This document shows positions 1 to 6,332 of a stretch of 8,672 nucleotides of DNA, in pieces (the first letter of the stretch is position 1; every line of letters begins with the position of its first letter). The position numbers and the translations under genes are program-made. The notes under the pieces are model-generated. The model worked only from the letters and a program-made list of their open reading frames with translations, had not been told where the DNA came from and ran no database searches. Source of the stretch: Acidobacteriota bacterium (lineage in GTDB: Bacteria; Acidobacteriota; Thermoanaerobaculia; Multivoradales; SZUA-115); the NCBI GenBank assembly GCA_003231035.1, contig QIHU01000461.1:1-8672 (forward strand). The letters are read 5' to 3'.

Positions 1-862
1 GGAAGACCTTGCAGTCGGCCGGAATATCGAGTTCGTCGATGAACTCTTGCCACTCGTCGACATCCCCTTCGCCCTGCACGATGATGGTGTTAATCGCGGT
101 CAGGGACGAATGCAGATCGGTCACCCGGTTGAGCAGCGGCCGGTTCTTAACCTGGCCGTGGACGACGATCGTCGCTGGCGGGAAGTTGAACAGGCCAGTG
201 ACTTCCTGGTCGGTGACCTGTCGCGAGCGGTACTCGGGCTTGAAGAGGCCGTCGGGCCCCAGCTTGGTGTTCAAGAAGATCAAGCCGTGGGCAATGGCTT
301 CGTACAACTCCACCAGGTTGCTGACCTGCTGGTTCTCAAGACCGCGCAGCGGCGCGTTGGGGTCGCGCAGCTTCACTAGCGGGAACTTGCCATCCCACAG
401 CGGGCCGGGAAACTGCTCATGCTCGAAGGCCTCGTACCAGACGAACCGCTTGATCGTCATCTCGGAGAAGGGCCACAGGCCGAGCCAGGCGCGGCCGCCG
501 TAGCCGAAGGTCTCGGCCATGGTGGTGGAACTGATCGGAAAGTTGAGCTTCTGGCGGCTGAACTGGGGCACGCCGCCAATCGCCGACAGCATGTTCGAGG
601 CCAGGGCCAGATGCAGCATCTCCTGGATGGCGACACCGGTGATCTTGCCCTTCCAGCTCGCCACCGCCGCCAACTGCTGGCCACGCAATGCCGAGTCGTC
701 CGAAAAACCGCCCTCGCTGGCATCCTGCTTGAGGGTGTAGGCGGTGAACAGATAGGCGCACATCAGGATGTGCTCCAGCTCGGAGGCTCGCCCGAGCAGC
801 GCTTGTAACTCTTCTCGCGTCTTCGGCGTGGGCAGTGACGATTTCTGGGTCTCCGGGGCCAC
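1..862 (-). CDS. Ferritin-like (VioB/RebD-type, PF12902-like) protein, C-terminus cut by window edge
   Basis: The first 287 codons read without a stop into the left edge, so the C-terminus is missing. The GTG start at 862 is chosen because AAGGAGG lies 7 nt upstream; an in-frame TTG at 868 is too close to that site. The N-terminal helix has LLGRASELEHILMCAYLFTA (residues 22-41) with E30 and Y37. The second helix has QEMLHLALASNMLSAIGG (80-97) with E81 and H84. A later helix reads ELYEAIAHGL (185-194). This order is the signature of the ferritin-like domain in VioB, StaD/RebD and related proteins, where the fold binds iron or haem; in the bisindole pathways it couples two iminophenyl/indole-pyruvate units. 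No oxidase partner gene (VioA/RebO) or other pathway gene is visible, so a pigment role is not supported, and many PF12902 proteins have unknown substrates. It is divergent from the SEC-C gene. The fold assignment is firm; the reaction is not known. Confidence 0.85.
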   Translation of the reverse strand, partial: MAPETQKSSLPTPKTREELQALLGRASELEHILMCAYLFTAYTLKQDASEGGFSDDSALRGQQLAAVASWKGKITGVAIQEMLHLALASNMLSAIGGVPQFSRQKLNFPISSTTMAETFGYGGRAWLGLWPFSEMTIKRFVWYEAFEHEQFPGPLWDGKFPLVKLRDPNAPLRGLENQQVSNLVELYEAIAHGLIFLNTKLGPDGLFKPEYRSRQVTDQEVTGLFNFPPATIVVHGQVKNRPLLNRVTDLHSSLTAINTIIVQGEGDVDEWQEFIDELDIPADCKVF

Positions 863-869
863 GATCAAG

Positions 870-876
870 CCTCCTT
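870..876 (-). promoter_or_regulatory. Shine-Dalgarno of the ferritin-like gene
   Basis: On the minus strand the sequence is AAGGAGG, an almost perfect anti-16S match, with a 7-nt spacer to GTG at 862. It fixes the start and is the strongest ribosome binding site in the window. Confidence 0.8.
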
Positions 877-1018
877 CCCGACTGGGTGTGAGGGACCTCC
901 GGCCTAGCGCAAGGCTCTCCTTGGCGTTGGCGAAGCTCGGCAAATGGTGCGATATGCTTTTGAATCTACCACGCAGTTTTCTTGAGATCCTCGGTCAGAA
1001 GACGGCAAGGAACTCCTA

Positions 1019-1039
1019 GCACCGCGAGCGGCACCGCGA
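1019..1039. repeat. Tandem direct repeat GCACCGCGA x2
   Basis: GCACCGCGA occurs at 1019-1027 and again at 1031-1039, a 12-bp period with GCG between the copies. It lies 46-66 bp upstream of the SEC-C start and abuts a palindrome. Spacing near one helical turn would suit tandem binding of a regulator, but two copies of a GC-rich 9-mer are only modest evidence. Confidence 0.4.
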
Positions 1040-1050
1040 AGTGCCACTTC
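1038..1050. promoter_or_regulatory. 13-bp palindrome, possible operator
   Basis: GAAGTGCCACTTC is a perfect inverted repeat: 6-bp arms GAAGTG and CACTTC around one central C. The one-base centre rules out an RNA hairpin using the full arms, so a dimeric DNA-binding protein is the more natural reading. It sits 34 bp upstream of the SEC-C start codon, downstream of any promoter that uses the weak 960-988 elements. Confidence 0.35.
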
Positions 1051-1084
1051 ACCGCCGAGCTCTCACCGTGATGGAAAGCACTAC

Positions 1085-2467
1085 ATGAACCACACCGGTC
1101 GCAACGCCCCCTGTCCCTGCGGTAGTGGCAAGAAGTACAAACGCTGCTGCCTGCGCCGGAAGCGCGAGGCGGCGAATGTGGACTATCAGCGGGGCCAAGG
1201 TCCCAGTATCGCCCTGGATTGGCTGATGGATCGCTACCCGGATGAGGTGGACGAGACGCTCTGGGCAAACTTCTTTGGGGGCCTGTTCGAGGATGAGCGC
1301 GAGACGTTAGGAGAGCTTCCAGTGGGTTTGACGGAGATGGTGCAGATCAACTCCTCGGAATGGCTCCTCGCTGAGGGGGAGATCGAGGTGGATGGGGACT
1401 TGATTCTGGTCAGTGAGCTCCTGCTTGGGCCCGGAGGTCCGCCGTTCGAGGCGGAGCAACGGCGTAGTCTGGAGGATCTGTGTACTCGCTCGATGAGTTT
1501 GTACGAGGTGGAAGAATCCCGCCCCGGCGAGGGGTTGCGTTTGCGCGACACGCTGAATCGGGAACCATCGTCGTCGGTCTGGGTGGAAGAAAAGGCCGGT
1601 TCGCGTTCGTTTGAGCGGGGAGATGTCCTCGGGGCGCGGCTGATCCCCGGTGAACCGTGGGCCTTGAGCGGTGCGTTGTACCCGATCCCGCGGGAGACCT
1701 ACCTCAGTCTGCGAGAGGAGATCTTGGGGGTGATCGAAGAATGCGAGTGTGCGAAGGACGAACGGGAGAGCATTGCCTTCCTGATCGGCGACGCCTGGCT
1801 CAAGACTCTGGTGGCTCCCCTCCCAGAGTTGATCGATTCTTCCTCGGGGGAATCGATTCTGCTGGTCACGGATCACTACGAGGTCCAGGATTGGGACCGC
1901 CTCGAGAACGTACTGGCTGAGCAGCCCGACGTGGACGGTGATCGATCGCGAGGTTGGACTCGGTTTGAAGAGATGGGGGACGGGATGAGCCGGGCACTCT
2001 TCACACTGGTTCCGATCCAAGGAGACCGACTTGAGTTTTGCGCGAGCACCTTGGAAGGGGCCGATGCCGAGCGCGTTTGGCTCGAGGATCTGGCGGGCGA
2101 TGCGCTGGTCTACCGGTTGCGTGAGCTGGTGGATCCGATGAGTACGCAGGTGGAAAACTTCGATCCTCCGACTCGGCCCTCACCGGGTCAAGAGCTGCCT
2201 CCCGAGGAGAAAACCGCTCTCATCCAAACCGTATACAAGCAGATCTACCGCAACTGGCCGGACGAACCCATACCAGCTCTCGGCGACGCCACCCCTCGTC
2301 AGGCGGTCGCGGATCAGCAACAGCGAGGGGCCGTGATCGAGTTGCTCAGGACCTATGAGTTTGATGAGAACAAACGAGCCAAAGCCGAAGGGCGGGAGCC
2401 GGCCAGCTTCGGTTTCCTGTGGAAGGCGGTGGGTTTGAGTCCCGAGGAACTCGGCTCGGCTACTTAG
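1085..2467 (+). CDS. SEC-C motif zinc-binding protein of unknown function
   Basis: This is a 460-residue protein with an ATG start preceded by GGAAAG at a 6-nt spacing. The N-terminus carries a complete SEC-C motif, GRNAPCPCGSGKKYKRCC (residues 5-22). C10, C12, C21 and C22 are the zinc ligands known from the SecA C-terminal tail and many SEC-C proteins, followed by a basic stretch RRKRE. Here the motif is N-terminal, and no SecA helicase motifs are present. Residues 140-205 form a strand-rich segment (GLRLRDTL, then GDVLGARLIPGEPWALSG). The C-terminal part has WPDEPIPALGDATPRQAV (391-408), then RGAVIELLRTYEF, a pattern I associate with other large SEC-C proteins. There is no signal peptide or membrane segment, so it is probably cytoplasmic. 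It converges on the minus-strand operon with a 29-bp gap. SEC-C motifs bind zinc and can contact ribosomes or SecB-like partners; the role here is unknown. Confidence 0.85.
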   Translation: MNHTGRNAPCPCGSGKKYKRCCLRRKREAANVDYQRGQGPSIALDWLMDRYPDEVDETLWANFFGGLFEDERETLGELPVGLTEMVQINSSEWLLAEGEIEVDGDLILVSELLLGPGGPPFEAEQRRSLEDLCTRSMSLYEVEESRPGEGLRLRDTLNREPSSSVWVEEKAGSRSFERGDVLGARLIPGEPWALSGALYPIPRETYLSLREEILGVIEECECAKDERESIAFLIGDAWLKTLVAPLPELIDSSSGESILLVTDHYEVQDWDRLENVLAEQPDVDGDRSRGWTRFEEMGDGMSRALFTLVPIQGDRLEFCASTLEGADAERVWLEDLAGDALVYRLRELVDPMSTQVENFDPPTRPSPGQELPPEEKTALIQTVYKQIYRNWPDEPIPALGDATPRQAVADQQQRGAVIELLRTYEFDENKRAKAEGREPASFGFLWKAVGLSPEELGSAT

Positions 2468-2496
2468 TCTCCGGCAGGCTCCCAGTCGGCGCCGGT

Positions 2497-4209
2497 CTAC
2501 GGTGAGAGTGGATCCGCTGGCTCAGGAGCTTCCAGCACCCTGGCAACGTGATCTTCCAGAAAGCGGAAGTGATTCTCCGTCGTCAACTCGCCCACCAGGT
2601 CGGCGTAGAGATCCTGCTTGGAGCGTTGCAGGAAGTCGGCGAGGACTTGGTCCCGGACCTCTTCGAAGGGTTGCTCCACCGGCTCTTTGATCGTGGTGAC
2701 TTGAGCGATGTGCAGGTCGGTGAGGCCGACTCCAGAGAGTTTGGTGAGGTAGTGGCGCACCTTGGGGGTTAGAGTCATCAAGGTGTCGCCTTGAATCCAG
2801 CCTAGGTCGTCGACCTTGCCGCCGATCTCCGTCGCTAGTTTGTTCAGTGCGTCGTTGGCCAGTTCCAGCTGGTCGCGACGGTTGGCGACTCGGCCCGCCA
2901 AGGCGGCGGTTGAGGAGCTGGAGCCGACGGGCAGGGGTAGGGACCACACTCGGACCCGCATCGCCGGCTCGGTTTGGTAGAGGAAGCGGTTGTCGGCGAA
3001 GAAGCGTTCGAGGTCTGGCGAGCTGGCGGCTCGCTCTTCGAGCCACTGTTGGATCTGGTTCTCGGCCCGCAGCGAGGTGCGCAGCGGTAGCAGGTTGGTC
3101 TCGATCTCGCGCATCAGTTCGGTGTCGTCGACCATGCCGCGGTGCTCGATTTCGAGGTCTAGGAGGGCGGCGAACTTCTCGCCCGCGTAGAGGTCTTCGA
3201 CGCGCAGTTGCGCCGGCAGGGAGACTAAGGGTGGGGTCTGCGCGTCGAAGCGGTCGGCGAGCTGTGCACCAGTGATCGTGTGGTTGCCGATCTCAAGGAT
3301 AGCGGTGGGCGCGCGGCCGAGGATCGCCGTTAGCAGTGCCGTTGAGGGGCTGAGGATCGAGCCTTCGAGTGGCTCTGGAAGATCGAGTTCCCGCGTTAGG
3401 TTTTCGCGCCGCCGCGCGTTGCTTTGCAGCACTCGCAGAGCCACCGAGACGTCCTCGAAGCTGAATTGCCGGGCGGGCAGGGCGTCCGAGACGAAGAAGA
3501 CCGTCCAGCCTCCTGGTACCGCGAGCGGTTCACTGACCGTCCCTTCGGCGAGCGAGAACACCACGGCCTCAAGCTTGGGCGGTAGGCGGCCTCGCCCTAA
3601 CCAGCCAAGGCGCCCGTCGAGGGCTCGCGTTTCGGAGTCGGAGTGCTTGCCAGCCAGGGAGCGAAACTCCGCTGGGCTCGATGGACCGCTGGCCAGCTCA
3701 GTGAGGGCTCGGTGAGCCTCTTGCGGGCTCTCTCCGGTGCGTTGGCGGCGAAAGAGGTGCCAGACGTTGCGTTGTTCTGGGCGCAGGAAGAGTTCGTGGC
3801 GTTCCTCGTAGACGCTCCTCAGCTGCGCTTGGGTGATCGGTTCCGCCTTCGGTAGCTGGATCGTGGAAACCAGCTGGCCGCGAAGCGCGGCGCGGTGCGC
3901 ATCGTCTAGTTTTCGCGCCAAGGCAGGCGCCAGCGCCAACTCTTCGTCGTCGCTCGCCGCCATGGCCAGCCGTCGTACCAGGAGGTCGTGGGCGGTGGTT
4001 CGATAGAGCGCCAGCCAGTCTTCGGTGGAAGTGGCCTTGGAAGCGGTACGGCCGCGCAGCTCCTCTTCCACCTCGGCCAGGAGGATTTCGCCCCCGTCGT
4101 ACTGGGCGACCACCGCCGGGTCGACCACGGGTGCTTCTGGCGGGCTGCAAGCGCTCGACCCCGCGACGAACAGCACCAGGACGAGGGATGAGAGGGATCT
4201 CCGGTTCAT
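2497..4209 (-). CDS. Exported double-parvulin (SurA/PpiC-like) foldase, probable lipoprotein
   Basis: This 570-residue protein has MNRR, a hydrophobic stretch (LVLVLFVAG) and a Cys at 21 followed by SPPEAP. It looks like a lipoprotein, although Ser at the -3 position makes the lipobox non-canonical. A short strand plus helices (35-145, SurA_N-like) precede a parvulin domain at about 146-243. That domain contains NVWHLFRRQ (H151), LDGRLGWLG (197-205) and FSLAEGTVSEPLAVPGGW (218-235). The plan repeats: ILEIGNHTITGAQL (304-317), a helical segment, then a second parvulin-like region at about 415-510 with VDDLGWIQGD and LHIAQV. In domain 1 the C-terminal parvulin His is T236. In domain 2 the first His is lost, but H500 may keep the second. 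Members fold or chaperone exported proteins by prolyl isomerisation. The ATG overlaps the stop of the sulfatase-fold gene (ATGA), with GGAG 5 nt upstream, so translation is probably coupled. It is the last gene of the operon. Confidence 0.85.
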   Translation of the reverse strand: MNRRSLSSLVLVLFVAGSSACSPPEAPVVDPAVVAQYDGGEILLAEVEEELRGRTASKATSTEDWLALYRTTAHDLLVRRLAMAASDDEELALAPALARKLDDAHRAALRGQLVSTIQLPKAEPITQAQLRSVYEERHELFLRPEQRNVWHLFRRQRTGESPQEAHRALTELASGPSSPAEFRSLAGKHSDSETRALDGRLGWLGRGRLPPKLEAVVFSLAEGTVSEPLAVPGGWTVFFVSDALPARQFSFEDVSVALRVLQSNARRRENLTRELDLPEPLEGSILSPSTALLTAILGRAPTAILEIGNHTITGAQLADRFDAQTPPLVSLPAQLRVEDLYAGEKFAALLDLEIEHRGMVDDTELMREIETNLLPLRTSLRAENQIQQWLEERAASSPDLERFFADNRFLYQTEPAMRVRVWSLPLPVGSSSSTAALAGRVANRRDQLELANDALNKLATEIGGKVDDLGWIQGDTLMTLTPKVRHYLTKLSGVGLTDLHIAQVTTIKEPVEQPFEEVRDQVLADFLQRSKQDLYADLVGELTTENHFRFLEDHVARVLEAPEPADPLSP

Positions 4210-6332
4210 GGCTTCTCCAGCAAGAGTCGGCCCCGGCGCAGGATTTTCGGTTCGTTACAGCTCGCCTCTAGCCGGTCGAAGGCGGCTTGCAGGGCGGCTA
4301 AGTCGCCGAGTTGACGCAGCGTCGTCAGCAGGGCCAGGTGGGCTGCCCAGTAGCGTGGAGTGAGCTCGATGGCCCGCTCGAAGTAGCGCACCGACTCCGC
4401 TGGCCGGCCGCTCGATTGGAGTGCCACGGCGAAGTTGAAGTGGTTGCGGGGGTTTCGTGGCTCTAGGCGCAGCAGTTCGGTGAAATGGGGTCGCGCTTGA
4501 TCTAGCCGGTCGGTGTTCGCTAGGCGGATTGCCAGGCTACGCCGAGCGCGCGCGAAGTTGCCGTCGAGTTCGACGGCGCGCAGCAACAGCTCTTCTTGGC
4601 GTGCCTCGTCGCCTTCGACGGCGACCATCTCGGCCAACAGGTAGAGGCCGGGGGCGGTGGGGAAGTCGTCGACACAGCGCTCTGCCAGCTCGATGCCGCG
4701 AACCCGTTTGCCGGACCTGAACAGGGCTTGCGCCGCATCGAGAGAGGCATCCGCGTTGAGGCCGTTGATGCGCGCGCTTTCGCTGGCGACCTGGGCCGCC
4801 TGGTCGACTTGCCCTAGCCGCAGATAGGCCATGGTCAGGATCGAACGGAAGAAGGGGTTGTCGACATCGCGGGCCACCAGTTGCAAGGCCAGCTCGCGGG
4901 CGGCGAGGTGGTCGCCCCGGGTGAGGGCCTGTTTGGCTTGGCTCGACAGGTTGATGTCGCGAATATGATCCTGGGGTGGGTCGCCGTCTGAACGCAGTTC
5001 CTCGACAACCTGGTCCGGTGCTGCTCCCCCGGCCGAGACGTACCCCAGCGCTAGTAGCCGTTGGCGCGTTTCCGGGTCGACCTCCTGCGCCGCGTCCGAG
5101 CTGGTGGCCTGCGCGTTGCGGGCGATAAAGGCGGCCAAGGCTGCTTCCATCCGCTGGTGCTGTTGCGGCTGGCTCGGCACCAGGTTATGCAACTCTCCGG
5201 GGTCCGCCTGAAGGTCGAAGAGTTCGGGGCGCGGCCCGTGGATGTACTTGAGGTCACCCTCGAAGAGGGCGCGCAGCTCGCCCCAGCCGTGCGAAAAGCG
5301 CGGCGAGAGGGTTTCCGCGTAGTAGAGGCCGCGCGAGGGCTCGTCTGAGCGTTGGCGAATTAGGCGAGCCTGCGAGCGACCCTGCACTTGCTCCGGCACC
5401 GGTAGGTCGAGGAGCTCCAGCACGGTCGGCAAAATGTCCACCGTGCCGACCCGGCGACGGATACGGTGGCCCCCTTCGAGGCCCGGAACGCGCAGGATCA
5501 GCGGGACGTGCAGGGTGGTGTTGTAGGCGAGCTGAGAGTGGGTCTCTTCGTCGTGCTCGCCTCGACCCTCGCCGTGATCGCTGGTGACCACGACGATCGT
5601 GCGCTCGGCGACTCCTTGGCGTTCAAGTTCGTCGAGAATGCGCCCCAGACTTTGGTCGACAAAAGCGATCTCGGCTTGGTAGGGGTCGTGGGCGAAGAGT
5701 TGGCTGTAGGGCGGCGGAGCGACGAAGGGCTGGTGCGGGTCCCAGTAGTGAATCCAGGCGAAGAAGGGCTGGTCACCATTCGATCGCAGCCACGGCAAGA
5801 TGGCGTCGTTGACCCGAGGGGCGGAGCGTTCGTCGAAGAAGAGGCTGGCCGCCGCCTCGTCCACCCCACCGCGGTAGTCTTCGCTGGCGATGGTCACGTG
5901 GTCGTCGAAGAACTCGAATCCTTGCTCGATGCCGAACTCCGAGGTCAAGGGAAAGGCGCCGATCGCCGCGCCGGTCCGGTAGCCGCGCTCTTGCAGAATC
6001 TCCGCCAGGGTCAGGGCGCTGGCGGGAAGTTGAAAGAGACCGTTGTCGCGAACCCCATGGGCCATCGGATAGGTGCCGGTGAAGATCGTCGAGTGCGACG
6101 GAAGGGTCACCGGCACCGCCGTGAAGCAGTTCTCGAAGACGACCCCATCGGCGGCGAGGCGGTCGAGGTTGTGGGTGCGAGCGCCCCTCTTGCCGTACGC
6201 TCCAAGATGGTCGGCGCGGGTGGTGTCTAGGGTGACGATCAGAACATTCAGCGGCTTCTCGGTGGAGCAAGCCCCGGTCAGTACCGCCGACAACCCGAGT
6301 AGGGCGGTGGCTAGGAGTCGTCGAACTTGCAT
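4206..6332 (-). CDS. Sulfatase-fold (alkaline phosphatase superfamily) hydrolase/transferase fused to C-terminal TPRs, exported
   Basis: This 708-residue protein begins MQVRR, a hydrophobic stretch, then LTGAC with Cys22, so it is a probable lipoprotein or Sec substrate. The sulfatase-fold domain spans about 27-430. It has TLDTTRADHLGAYG (34-47, metal ligand D36), VTLPSHSTIFTGTYP (75-89, nucleophile position), HYWDPHQPF (195-203), TSDHGEGRGEH (250-260, with D252 and H253) and H265. The segment LKYIHGPRPELFDLQADPGE (361-380) is the usual sulfatase C-terminal strand. The nucleophile position is Thr76 and the Arg of C/S-x-P-S-R is His80, so formylglycine cannot form. A Thr nucleophile with Asp/His metal ligands is typical of phosphodiesterase and phosphotransferase branches such as NPP, LtaS and EptA. 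Residues 460-700 are helical TPR-like repeats, for example NHFNFAVALQSSGRPAESVRYFERAIELTP (split here only by length: 630-649, 650-659). It overlaps the gene before by 22 nt and the gene after by 4 nt. The substrate is unknown; annotation as plain sulfatase would probably mislead. Confidence 0.88.
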   Translation of the reverse strand: MQVRRLLATALLGLSAVLTGACSTEKPLNVLIVTLDTTRADHLGAYGKRGARTHNLDRLAADGVVFENCFTAVPVTLPSHSTIFTGTYPMAHGVRDNGLFQLPASALTLAEILQERGYRTGAAIGAFPLTSEFGIEQGFEFFDDHVTIASEDYRGGVDEAAASLFFDERSAPRVNDAILPWLRSNGDQPFFAWIHYWDPHQPFVAPPPYSQLFAHDPYQAEIAFVDQSLGRILDELERQGVAERTIVVVTSDHGEGRGEHDEETHSQLAYNTTLHVPLILRVPGLEGGHRIRRRVGTVDILPTVLELLDLPVPEQVQGRSQARLIRQRSDEPSRGLYYAETLSPRFSHGWGELRALFEGDLKYIHGPRPELFDLQADPGELHNLVPSQPQQHQRMEAALAAFIARNAQATSSDAAQEVDPETRQRLLALGYVSAGGAAPDQVVEELRSDGDPPQDHIRDINLSSQAKQALTRGDHLAARELALQLVARDVDNPFFRSILTMAYLRLGQVDQAAQVASESARINGLNADASLDAAQALFRSGKRVRGIELAERCVDDFPTAPGLYLLAEMVAVEGDEARQEELLLRAVELDGNFARARRSLAIRLANTDRLDQARPHFTELLRLEPRNPRNHFNFAVALQSSGRPAESVRYFERAIELTPRYWAAHLALLTTLRQLGDLAALQAAFDRLEASCNEPKILRRGRLLLEKP

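Larger units (their letters stand above)
863..1084. other. Divergent intergenic region
   Basis: This 222-bp region separates the divergently transcribed ferritin-like and SEC-C genes and should hold promoters for both. The only sigma70-like pair I could find on the plus strand is TTGAAT (960-965), a 17-bp spacer, then TGAGAT (983-988). Its -10 matches the consensus at only 3 of 6 positions, so it is weak. No convincing minus-strand pair was found. The region also holds the tandem repeat and palindrome listed separately. No additional gene is seen. Confidence 0.5.

Noticed and set aside
960..988. TTGAAT-17-TGAGAT as a confident sigma70 promoter
   Set aside because: The -10 matches only 3 of 6 positions. 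In an unknown, probably non-enterobacterial host this is too weak for its own feature, so it is mentioned only in the intergenic entry.
1071..1088. Five-codon mini-ORF (MESTT) whose TGA overlaps the SEC-C ATG, as a coupling leader peptide
   Set aside because: It has no ribosome binding site of its own, and its first bases double as the GGAAAG site of the SEC-C gene. A chance ATG is the simpler reading.
2468..2496. CCGGC ... GCCGG pairing in the gap between the two convergent stops, as a bidirectional terminator
   Set aside because: The stem is only 5 bp with a 15-nt loop and there is no T-tract on either strand. The gap is too short and GC-rich to separate this from chance.
5466..6230. Long plus-strand open frame (254 codons) opposite the sulfatase-fold gene
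   Set aside because: It lies fully inside the well-supported minus-strand gene, resembles no family, and is the usual antisense shadow of GC-rich coding sequence. The same holds for the plus-strand frames at 9-808.
4206..6332. A formylglycine-dependent sulfatase
   Set aside because: The required Cys/Ser and Arg of the active-site motif are Thr76 and His80, so the fold name is kept but not the activity.
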